Of a stretch of DNA of 64,000 bases, positions 31,256 to 39,955 are shown piece by piece. Position numbers and translations under genes: made by a program. The number at the start of each line of letters is the position of its first letter. Positions within the stretch are counted from its first letter, which is position 1. The notes below the pieces were generated by a model. The model had not been told where the DNA came from and did no database searches. It saw only the letters and a list, made by a program, of their open reading frames with translations. The stretch spans positions 682,001 to 746,000 of the forward strand of contig OOIN01000014.1 of the NCBI GenBank assembly GCA_900323505.1, given 5' to 3'. Origin of the DNA: Ustilago trichophora (taxonomy: Eukaryota > Basidiomycota > Ustilaginomycetes > Ustilaginales > Ustilaginaceae).

Positions 31256-34200
31256 TCACATGGCATGCGAAATGCGACGTTTGAACCGAGCCATCTTGCT
31301 CTCTGATGCTGGCGAAGTTGGAGAGGATGCATTCTCGCCAGCTGCAGCTGCAGCACGGTCACGATCGCTGCTGGCCTGTCTACCTCCGCTGCTGGTCTGA
31401 TTCTGACCGTGGCTCTGTCCCTGATGCAGCTGATGCGACATGTAGGCGCTAGCGTTGAGGTTCGGACCTGTGCGTGGCACGGGTGGATGTTCATACGACT
31501 GGAACGGGGCCGCTTCCTGATCATCCGAGTCGCTGGGCACCGCTTCTTTGCCGCCTCTGCTACGGCTACGGCTTCTACCCCGTCCTCCGGGTGATCTGCC
31601 GCCGACGATAGCTGCTGCTGGCGATGATCGATTCATGGCATCGGCGGGGAGCTTGACCGACCCATCTCCAGCAACGGCGAAATCGTGGTGGATATCACCT
31701 CCAGCGGGCGAGGATTTGGAATCAAGTCGACCCTTGCCCTTGGTATGCCCTGCTCCAACAGCGTTGGCAAACGCAGTACCGCTGGCTGGTCCACCCATCT
31801 CTTCCTCTGCCGTATCCACATCCTCGCCACCATCACTCGATCGTTTCCTACGACCATTGGCTTCCATGTTACCCTCGATCGCACCTTCTTCAGTGGGCCG
31901 AGGTCGGCTGATTCCCACTGGCGAGATGGCCGGCACTAGTATCTGGGCCGGTGCCGATCGGCCTGGCGGAAAATCCCGCGCGGATGAAGGAGTCGAGGTG
32001 GCAGCCGTCGCCTGGGGGGCTTCCGCCAGCGTGCTTAGGAATGTATGGTTGAGGGGCGTGCCAGATTCATCGAGTCCAGGAGAAAAGCCACCTACTCCAC
32101 CCATGGTTGGCCAACCTTCTTCCAGGCTACCCAGTGCTGCGGGACCTGCCAAGTGGGACGAAGAGGGCGCCGCTCGGTGGGCGTGCAGGGTTCGTTCGCT
32201 TCCACCGATCGCAATGGGTCCCGAGCCACGACGGACTGGCGAGCCAGATTCACTCGCACCTGGGCCTGTTCGATGCAGAGAAGCTGCAAGAGAGGAAGCC
32301 GCAGGTTCGACGGGGGTTGAGGCATCCTCGTTCAGAAGCCGATCCGTCACCACCATCTCGCCCAGTTCAGCGGAAAGACCCGGAGCGTCATCGGACATGC
32401 CTGCGGTCTCGGCAGCGTCGGCCACGGCAAATGTCTCGTCACCTGCCAATGGACCCGCACTAGAACCCACTGCAGTATCGGGGCGTGCCCAATCGTTCTT
32501 GCGCTTGCTCAAGGCTGCGGTACCTCTACCCAGTGAAGGGTTTGCACTTGCATGCGCGGCCTGCAGATCGGTCAACAGCGGTGATGCTGTGGATGCCAAC
32601 GGCAATCTAACTGGTGCACCATTGACAGCGACGGCCGAAGGGCTTGTTGTCGCAGCAGCATCGCCGCCAGCAGTACCGTTGAGGAGCACGGTCGTCAAAG
32701 TTGGAGGCACTGCAGCAGCGATTGGAGCATCGAGTTCGACAGCTGGAGTTCCCACTTCGAGCGGAAGCTTTCCTTGCGCAAGGCGTGCTTCTGCCGCAGC
32801 AGCCTCCTGCATGAGCGCCGCTTGCCATGCTTCGTCCTCCTCGACGTCTGCATCCAAATCGGCAAAGGTACGGCAGAGCGGACACGAAAAGCCTGGATGA
32901 TGCAAGTTGAGCAAAGGTCGAATGCACTTGTAGTGGAAGACGTGCGAGCAGGGGGCGATAAAGAGTGCCTGGCAGACTGTGACTGAAAAAAGACAGATGC
33001 AGCAGTCTGTGACGCTTACCACTTCCCTGTTGGTCGGGAGTGCAGTTGAAGCAGCCTTACCCTTGTCTTCGGGAGGCGAAAGCGGTGTACCTTGCAGCGC
33101 TCGCAATTGGCGCAGTGCGTTGACGTTGAATTGGTTGGCTTCACGTTGCCAGCCACGGTTGAGTTCGACGCGCATCTTGACGCATCGGTAGATTTCTTCG
33201 GTGCCTCCCTGATAATCGACACCGAGCTGCACAACGTCTCCATCCTTGATGGCAAATGGCCTGGACTCCATGTTGGGCCCCGAAAGGCGAATGTGATTGA
33301 GGAAAGTGCCCGAGGACGACTTTGTATCGCGGATGAAAAACTTTCCTCCTGGTTCACACCAAATTTCGGCGTGACCTCGACTGACGACCTTGCTCTTGAA
33401 GGCGATGCGGGACGAGTCGATGCGACCTCCGCCACCATTGCTGCCGCTGATGGGGATGGCTCCGCCGCGAGCACCAGGCTGGCCTCGATTCGATTGTGTG
33501 GGCAGTATCGAGCCGAACTCGCCAGATGAAGATGCTTCGTGACCTGCACCGGCACCGGCAAGAGTAGCTAACACTGGATCGCGGGTCGAAGGCTGTCGGT
33601 CTGTGAAGCGTCCGACCTTTACGGCGCCGGCACCTTCTTTAAGATCGCGCTCGATGGGTTCAAAGTGAAGCGAGCGAGTTGCCTCGAGATGCGGAACCAG
33701 GCGAATACGGTGCATGCCGTTGAGAGGGCGCGAACCTGCGGGTGAGCTCGTGCCGGCAGTAGGAGCAGCACCAGCTGTTGGCTCTGTGGAAGCAACTGGA
33801 GCAGCAGCCTGGTTGGCTTGCGCCACCGGGTTGGCTTCCTCGGACGACTCTTGCGCATGAGTCGGGCGAGGGGATGATGTGGCGGCAGCGGCTGGAGACG
33901 CTGAGGGTAGGGTTGCCAAGGTGCGAGAACCTGAGATGGCACCACTGCCATCGTTGGGAGGGTGAGCGGACAGGTTGGCATTATGCGAACAAGAGCGAGG
34001 GATGGAGGGAGATGCAACGGCTGAATGTGTAGATGGACGCATGGGGCTTGCCGACTGTCTGTCGAGGGCGGGAGAGCTGGTGTTGCGAGGCACGTTGAAC
34101 GAGTCACGGTCGCGGTCACGAGTGGAAGGACGCTGAGATTCGCCACGGGTGGCGCCTCCCTGGCTGTATCGACGGAACATGCGACCGAGAGCGCTACCGC

Positions 34201-34660
34201 TGCCACCGCCACTACCACCGTTAGCCTGATTGGAGGATACGTTTGTGCTGGTCATGACGGCGCTCGGATCGGGTTTGTTGTTGGGGCTCGACCTGTCAAG
34301 ATTGGGAGAGGTGACCCTGGTCTGCAACGAGATTCGCGAAGGGCGAGCAGCGTTGACTTCTGACGCTGCGGCTGTGCGATCGGCAGGAGAATAGAGATGC
34401 ACTTGCGAGGAAGAAAAGCTGCGGAGTAGATCGGAAAAGCTGGAACCACCGGCGGCGGAAGGAGACAAGAGGTTGGAAGTGCTAGCAGCAAACGAGGCTT
34501 GGTTGGCGTTGCTGGCAGTCCTTGGACGACGACCGAATCGAGCGTAAAAGGGAAGACGTGAGGGGGAGGAAGCGTCTACCAGGCTCTGTCTGTTTGCTGC
34601 TGAAGACGATGAGGAAGAATTGTTGTTGTTGTTATTGTTGTCGGCGGGTTGAGGCGACAT
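31256..34660 (-). CDS. FHA-RING E3 ubiquitin ligase, Dma1/CHFR-like
   Basis: Encodes 1134 residues. After a Ser/Asn/Ala-rich disordered N-terminus (about 1-340) comes an FHA domain at about 350-497 with the phosphopeptide-binding pattern KVGRF, SKVVSRGHAEIW and SSSGTFLNHIRLS. A RING finger follows at about 551-597: CCIC, then PCSHVFHYKCI, then CPLC. FHA then RING is the order of S. pombe Dma1, yeast Dma1/Dma2 and human RNF8/CHFR, which act in spindle-position and septation checkpoints. The remaining ~535 residues are Ala/Ser/Pro/Gly-rich and end KMARFKRRISHAM. Yeast and fission-yeast Dma proteins end shortly after the RING, so this long tail is unusual. Start at ATG 34658-34660. Confidence 0.88.
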   Translation of the reverse strand: MSPQPADNNNNNNNSSSSSSAANRQSLVDASSPSRLPFYARFGRRPRTASNANQASFAASTSNLLSPSAAGGSSFSDLLRSFSSSQVHLYSPADRTAAASEVNAARPSRISLQTRVTSPNLDRSSPNNKPDPSAVMTSTNVSSNQANGGSGGGSGSALGRMFRRYSQGGATRGESQRPSTRDRDRDSFNVPRNTSSPALDRQSASPMRPSTHSAVASPSIPRSCSHNANLSAHPPNDGSGAISGSRTLATLPSASPAAAATSSPRPTHAQESSEEANPVAQANQAAAPVASTEPTAGAAPTAGTSSPAGSRPLNGMHRIRLVPHLEATRSLHFEPIERDLKEGAGAVKVGRFTDRQPSTRDPVLATLAGAGAGHEASSSGEFGSILPTQSNRGQPGARGGAIPISGSNGGGGRIDSSRIAFKSKVVSRGHAEIWCEPGGKFFIRDTKSSSGTFLNHIRLSGPNMESRPFAIKDGDVVQLGVDYQGGTEEIYRCVKMRVELNRGWQREANQFNVNALRQLRALQGTPLSPPEDKGKAASTALPTNREVVSVTDCCICLFSVTVCQALFIAPCSHVFHYKCIRPLLNLHHPGFSCPLCRTFADLDADVEEDEAWQAALMQEAAAAEARLAQGKLPLEVGTPAVELDAPIAAAVPPTLTTVLLNGTAGGDAAATTSPSAVAVNGAPVRLPLASTASPLLTDLQAAHASANPSLGRGTAALSKRKNDWARPDTAVGSSAGPLAGDETFAVADAAETAGMSDDAPGLSAELGEMVVTDRLLNEDASTPVEPAASSLAASLHRTGPGASESGSPVRRGSGPIAIGGSERTLHAHRAAPSSSHLAGPAALGSLEEGWPTMGGVGGFSPGLDESGTPLNHTFLSTLAEAPQATAATSTPSSARDFPPGRSAPAQILVPAISPVGISRPRPTEEGAIEGNMEANGRRKRSSDGGEDVDTAEEEMGGPASGTAFANAVGAGHTKGKGRLDSKSSPAGGDIHHDFAVAGDGSVKLPADAMNRSSPAAAIVGGRSPGGRGRSRSRSRGGKEAVPSDSDDQEAAPFQSYEHPPVPRTGPNLNASAYMSHQLHQGQSHGQNQTSSGGRQASSDRDRAAAAAGENASSPTSPASESKMARFKRRISHAM

Positions 34661-36115
34661 CTGACGATGGCGTGATGGATACGCTGAGGTCGAATGGCGT
34701 CGAGGTTGTTAGGATAAAGGGAAGGCGACGGCCATGTGGAAAATGCACGAGAGTGGATGAAGGATGAAGGCACAAGGGGCGTTGAGGGTCTGAACGGAAA
34801 CGGTGATGTTATCCTGAAGGCAAGTCGCAGAGATGATGCGATGAGCCTTGATTTGGACAGGACAATCGGGCTCGCGACAAAGCTATGCGAAAGCGAGAAT
34901 AGGGTCCTCCAGATGACTGTCGGCTGATCGAGCTTACAGTGGAGCAAGATTGACTATTGGAGAGAGAGAGAGAGAGAGAGACCAGTAAAAGGCAGGAAAT
35001 AGATTGACGCCAGCTACGCCTACTCTTGTCAGGGTCAATGTTGGTGGTAGTGGTGGAGCCAGAGGAAGAGGAGAAGGAGGAGGAGGAGGAGGAGGAGGAG
35101 GATTGGAACTGGAGGGAGTGATGACAAGCAAAAGGCTGGTCGGCCCACGGAGCGGCTCGAGATGTGCAGTGCAGGTTTGGGTGTGCAGTTTTTGAGTTGC
35201 CGTGCTGTGCAGTTGCTGTGCGGGAAAGTGCGTGTCCTCGGTCGACAGGCACGCTCAGGCAGCCAAGGCACGCTGAGTGGGGTAAATCAGCTTGAGCGTC
35301 AGCGTCAGGGCAAAGGCCCAAAAAGCAAGGAGAGAAAAATAGCTCAGCCTCTCTGTTTCAGGGCGGCTGGCGAGCGTCGGTTGACAGATCCGAATTTTTT
35401 GTTCGAAAATCTCGACAACGGATGACGAGCCTCGACCAACACGCAACCTCTTGAGCCAGCCAGCTAGAGCCTCCCGTGTAGAAACAGGCGGATCGCAGAA
35501 CGAGCCAAGTCACGCCAAACCCCGACACCTCAACTCAAAGGGATCATCATCATCATTGTCTTGTTCTTCCTTTCTTCTTCTCCTCTGACCGGCGGGAGTC
35601 TAGCTTGAATTCAAAGCCAATCCAAAAGTGTAAGAAAAGCCATTTCAAATGTGACGCTTTCCAGATCCATCTTTCCCACGATTCTAGCTTATCACTGCTG
35701 AAAACGCATCCAATCCGCCCACTGCTGTCGCATTTCTGTCGCAATCAAAAGGAGCAAAGTCGGCTTATCCCCGAGATGCTGTCGGCACTTCCCACGCCAT
35801 CTAGCCTTTTTGGTAAAATGACGTCTCCCGAGGGTTGACCGCTTGGGCTGTGTCTATCATCCGACGCAAACAAGGCATCGGCCAAAGGACTTGGCAAGTC
35901 GATTGCGACTGTAAGCTGATCAGTATGCCACATGCCACATGGCCCATCACGACATATCGAAATTCACAACCAGCCCTTTGCACCGCATCGGGCCGATGCG
36001 CTTTTCTCTAGCGCCGAATTCCGAGAGTTGGCCAACAAATTTCGCCTTTTGATTCTCCACACTTTTTCGTTCTTTCTTCTTCTTCGTCCTCCCCCCGCCC
36101 CACTCTGATATTCCC

Positions 36116-36173
<58 letters not shown>

Positions 36174-36193
36174 TCAATCCAAACATCTACAGT
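34661..36193. promoter_or_regulatory. divergent region with (CT)n tract
   Basis: 1.5 kb between divergent genes. It contains a (GA)n run at about 34958-34981, a GGA-triplet run at about 35071-35102 and a (CT)n tract of about 50 bp at 36119-36170, only 24 bp before the ATG of the small basic protein and thus probably in its leader or core promoter. No gene is supported. Confidence 0.5.
36119..36170. repeat. microsatellite (CT)n at a gene start
   Basis: About 26 CT dinucleotides immediately upstream of the ATG at 36194. Confidence 0.9.
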
Positions 36194-36622
36194 ATGGCAG
36201 TGACAGCACCAAAGAAACCAGCCTCAGCACCGGGACCAGGCAAGCAAAAGAAGAAATTCGCCGAGGACTCGGGTATCGCCCATCTCCTCTCTCTCTCCCA
36301 ATCCATTACCGATGCCAAGTCCGAACTCGACCACAAGCGTATCGAAGACAAGAAAGTCAAAGTCAAAGCCCATCAGCTGAAAAAACAGCAAAGTGCAGAG
36401 AGGAAGAAGGAAAAAAGTACCGCAACGATTCGGCCCGAGGCTAGGGCAAAGAGTAAGGCCGAAATCAAGGCCGAACTCAAGGCTCAAAAAAGAGACAAGG
36501 CAAAGTTGAGAAAGGAAAAGAGGAAAGAGAGGGCACAGCTTGATGGAAACGACAACAATGCAGGGGTGAAAGCGAAGACGGACAAGAAGCAGAGGAAGAG
36601 TGTTTCTTTTGCTCTGGCATAG
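36194..36622 (+). CDS. small Lys-rich protein, possibly Loc1-like ribosome biogenesis factor
   Basis: Encodes 142 residues, about one quarter Lys, with alternating charged helices (DHKRIEDKKVKVKAHQLKKQ; RDKAKLRKEKRKERAQ) and the C-terminus KKQRKSVSFALA. The helical lysine/glutamate body and a KxVSFA ending recall yeast Loc1, a nucleolar RNA-binding factor for 60S assembly and ASH1 mRNA localisation, but Loc1 is longer and the resemblance is largely compositional. A conserved-looking segment near the N-terminus is KKFAEDSGIAHLLSLSQSI. No domain with a catalytic role is visible. Start at ATG 36194 directly after the (CT)n tract. It converges with the TUL1-like gene, about 290 bp away. Confidence 0.6.
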   Translation: MAVTAPKKPASAPGPGKQKKKFAEDSGIAHLLSLSQSITDAKSELDHKRIEDKKVKVKAHQLKKQQSAERKKEKSTATIRPEARAKSKAEIKAELKAQKRDKAKLRKEKRKERAQLDGNDNNAGVKAKTDKKQRKSVSFALA

Positions 36623-36914
36623 TCGGCCAACTTCAGTCACGAGCGCTCTTCAACATGCTCCTCCATCAACACACTTTTTCTTCCGGATCCAACACCCATA
36701 TACTCACAGCATATGCACTCACCCAAACAAACATCATATACCCTCCTTCATGGAAAACATTGTACCAAAAACCACATGCACACACATCAATCTACGCATC
36801 TTCAGTCATCACCTGCTCCCACGAACAAGCCAATCCTACCGCTCTGCGAAGCTCGGAGCACGTATCGACATGAATTGATTCCCGACGCATCGGTTCGGAT
36901 GCAAATCTAAATTG

Positions 36915-39530
36915 CTATACAGGAGGCAAGACACTGCGACAGCTCGGACACTCGTTCTTAATCTCCAACCATCTCTCCAAGCATTCGGTATGGAAAGCAT
37001 GCTGACAAGGTGCTTGCATCACGTCCATCCTCCTCCTCGTGCTACCTCTGGTCACGATGCTGGAAGCGGTACCTAGGTCGTGTTTCCAGCGTAACGAGGT
37101 GCGGATGAGTTTGGCTAGATTGGAGCGCAATTTTCGCGCTAGACTGCTATGGGTCCCGGTACTGCCCGCTCTGGCGTACCTGTGCGGGTGGAAGTGGGAA
37201 AGGTTTGTCCCGCTGGCAAGTTTCTCTGGTGGATAGGTTTGATGCATAGTCTCATCTTCCAGATCGAAGTCCTCTGCCTGAGGGTTTTCGTCAGCGATCC
37301 GTCTGTAGTTGTGCGAGGAGGAAATGGAGGTGAGGTTGGAGAACCATCCTTGACCGCTTGAGCGGTTTGATGGGATTTTGGAGTTTCTTCTCCTTGCTTT
37401 TGATTTGTTTTCAATCGCAGTGAGGCAAATGGCGCAGTCGCCATATTCCCTCCCTTGCCCTTCTTCCTCGATATCACGACCACTGTCTAGGGGAGGGTGA
37501 TACTCCCATCCCCTAACCGCGTCTTCTGGCACCCATTTCTTGGGCAAGAACCAGTGCGGTCCCATCAAATCCTGCCCGACCAACACAAGCGCCTGTACCA
37601 CCAAATATCCCGCCAGCACCCAACCCCAAACGCTTGGTTCGCTGAAGAGAACGTTTGCAGGGCATACCAGCAGGTAAAGCGGAATGTACATCCTCGTAAT
37701 AGTGGTACCGATAACGACGCGCTTGAGGATCGCCTTTCGTGTGCCTCGTGTGACGTTGCGATAGATCTGAGGGATCCAGAACGAGTACAGGAAGGGAAGC
37801 ATCAGGGTTACTGTGAATATAGGAAAGAATCCAACCATGAGTAGGAATACGCCAACAAAGAGGATTGTGGCGCCACGACGGCGGGCGGCAATTTCTTCGG
37901 GGGTGGCGGAGGCTGCGTCGGCGTTCGTGATTGCTGTGATTGCAGATGCGATTGGGTTGGTGGATGGGGCTTGGGATTCTGTGGTGTTCGGTGCAGATAC
38001 TTCCGCGGGCTGGTCGCCGGGTAGGCCTGCCGCAGCCTGCTGCGTGGGTGCAGGAGCAGCAGGAGCAGCAGGAGCAGCAGCAGCAGGCGTCGGCGTCGGC
38101 GTCGGCGAGGGTGCAGCATCCATCTGACTTCTATAGATGGTAATAGTATATCTATAACCGAACGCCAAGAAGCACATCCCGCTCATGAACGCGCATGCGA
38201 TCAATGGCACCGTCGTCTCGTTCTCCACCGCCACCGCTACACTGAGATGTATCAAACATCCATACGCATCTAGCACCGACTGCGCCAGCCAAGTCTTGTC
38301 GCTCATCTTTGCCAATCCACTGGGCGTGGTGGTCACCTCCATCTGTTGCACCAGCAGATGCGTTTGGACGAAGAGGATCACAAAGTAGATGATGGCGTAG
38401 TTGACTGCCTTCTTCCAGAGCCTGCTCTGCAGCACACCAGCGAGCTCGTGCTCGCGCTGGGAGGTAAGGACGAGTTGGCATTCTGGCGAGTAGGATGTTA
38501 GGGCAAGTTTCAGAGGTGGTGGTGAGATTGTAGAAATGCCGGTGGAGAGCTTGGCTTCGCGTTCGAGTGCGTCAATTTGCGGCTGCAACTCGGTGTACGG
38601 TCCAGCAGAGTGGAATTGGCCGTAAATATGCAGAGAACAGTTGTGCTTCACTGCTGGGAGGCTGTCAGATCCAGAATCGCCAGCGTCGTACGATCCACTT
38701 GCGATGATACGTTGCAGCATGTCGATTCGAAGCTGAAAGGCCTTGTCGATGGCAGAGATTGTGGCATTAGCGGTTTCATTGTTGCCTTGTGGTATCAAGC
38801 CCAATGATGTGCGCACATCCGTGCCTTCGGGTGCTTCATCAGCGACGGCATGCAAAAAGATGCTGCCGGTGGGGATGAAGTGAAGACCTTCGAGCGAGAA
38901 GTCGACCGAGTCTATTGAGCTTTTTGCATCTGCTGCAGCAGCAAAGCTGATACTACCCGTGATGAGAGACACGTTGCCGGGCAAGAGATGCTCTTCTCGC
39001 AAGTGTACGTCGACGTGACCCGGCTTGATGGTCAGCCAGTCAAATGCACCGCGGTCCATGATGAGCTGGTCTTGCTTCACTCCTTCCACATAGTCTGGAG
39101 CTTCATTCAGCTGCCCAGCTGACAGCTTCTCCACGGCGGTATGGTTGAACCGAGAGTCGATGGCAAGGGATCTGTTGGCTTTTGTGCTGAAATCCCAGCC
39201 TGTCCATTCGCCTTTGTAGTAGCCCTCGACGTCTGTATAGTACGATCCATCGGGTTCAACCAGACTGCGCCCCGAATAGAGGGCTGGTTGAAGTGTGTAG
39301 AGATCCGCAGGATCTGGAGTGACAGTAAAGTTGGCCTGTTGAGTCGCATTGTGCTTGTACCAGCCATGCATTTCGTCCCGAAGCTGCTCGGTTTGCTTGA
39401 TCGCTGCACGGACAGGATCGAGTGTGTCCTTACCGAATAGCAGCGTGCCTAGAAATGATGCCTGGATGCTGGCTGGAAGCAGCAGCAGCAACGTGGCTAC
39501 GTAGAACGTTGTAGAGTGGTGGATGTGCAT
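36915..39530 (-). CDS. transmembrane RING E3 ligase of the Tul1/Dsc1 family
   Basis: Encodes 871 residues. A signal peptide (1-24, leucine-rich) is followed by a lumenal domain with the family's KGEWTGWDFS motif and paired Asn-glycosylation sites. About seven hydrophobic segments follow in the second half, starting near residue 385 (YAIIYFVILFVQTHLLV) and interrupted by an Ala/Pro/Thr-rich loop. The C-terminal RING-H2 has CAIC near 698-701, CQHAFHTECLERW near 842 and CPSCRSVLPPV at the very end, the Tul1 C-terminus. Tul1/Dsc1 is the catalytic subunit of the Golgi/endosome Dsc ubiquitin ligase that cleaves SREBP in fission yeast and degrades orphan membrane proteins. Odd feature: 139 residues separate the second and third zinc cysteines, far more than usual. 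Start at ATG 39528-39530. Confidence 0.88.
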   Translation of the reverse strand: MHIHHSTTFYVATLLLLLPASIQASFLGTLLFGKDTLDPVRAAIKQTEQLRDEMHGWYKHNATQQANFTVTPDPADLYTLQPALYSGRSLVEPDGSYYTDVEGYYKGEWTGWDFSTKANRSLAIDSRFNHTAVEKLSAGQLNEAPDYVEGVKQDQLIMDRGAFDWLTIKPGHVDVHLREEHLLPGNVSLITGSISFAAAADAKSSIDSVDFSLEGLHFIPTGSIFLHAVADEAPEGTDVRTSLGLIPQGNNETANATISAIDKAFQLRIDMLQRIIASGSYDAGDSGSDSLPAVKHNCSLHIYGQFHSAGPYTELQPQIDALEREAKLSTGISTISPPPLKLALTSYSPECQLVLTSQREHELAGVLQSRLWKKAVNYAIIYFVILFVQTHLLVQQMEVTTTPSGLAKMSDKTWLAQSVLDAYGCLIHLSVAVAVENETTVPLIACAFMSGMCFLAFGYRYTITIYRSQMDAAPSPTPTPTPAAAAPAAPAAPAPTQQAAAGLPGDQPAEVSAPNTTESQAPSTNPIASAITAITNADAASATPEEIAARRRGATILFVGVFLLMVGFFPIFTVTLMLPFLYSFWIPQIYRNVTRGTRKAILKRVVIGTTITRMYIPLYLLVCPANVLFSEPSVWGWVLAGYLVVQALVLVGQDLMGPHWFLPKKWVPEDAVRGWEYHPPLDSGRDIEEEGQGREYGDCAICLTAIENKSKARRRNSKIPSNRSSGQGWFSNLTSISSSHNYRRIADENPQAEDFDLEDETMHQTYPPEKLASGTNLSHFHPHRYARAGSTGTHSSLARKLRSNLAKLIRTSLRWKHDLGTASSIVTRGSTRRRMDVMQAPCQHAFHTECLERWLEIKNECPSCRSVLPPV

Positions 39531-39955
39531 GACTGCGATCCTGGACTTGGCCAGTTCTGCCGTAATGCAAGCTGGCTTGGATGCCTGCTAGGCTGCGAGT
39601 CGGGATAGCATCGACGCTGCCTGCCACGGCCGCAAGTGGAAGGATATCCGCCGTCCAGCAGCTTTGCAAGTAATGATGAGATGTGTGTTGAATGTGTGAT
39701 GTTTGAGGGTGTGCTGCGTGGAAATCTGCAAGGTCAAAGCGCAGCGCGGTCCAGCCCACCAAAGCTTCGCGGTTGAGGAAAAACACAAGAAAAGTGGAGC
39801 GCTTCGGTGCATTTTGCGGCTGAGTTGTTCGACACTTGTCTCGCAAATTCCGCCCTTCCCTCTTTACATCTTCTACAAACATACTTCACTATCAAAAGCC
39901 TTTCCGGAACAGCATCAAGTCTCTGTCCCATGCTTGCCGATACGATCAGGTAATC
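39531..39955. promoter_or_regulatory. short divergent promoter with upstream ORF
   Basis: 425 bp between the divergent TUL1-like and TFIP11-like starts. A seven-codon upstream ORF (ATG 39930, TAA 39951-39953) ends two bases before the TFIP11-like ATG. Confidence 0.5.
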
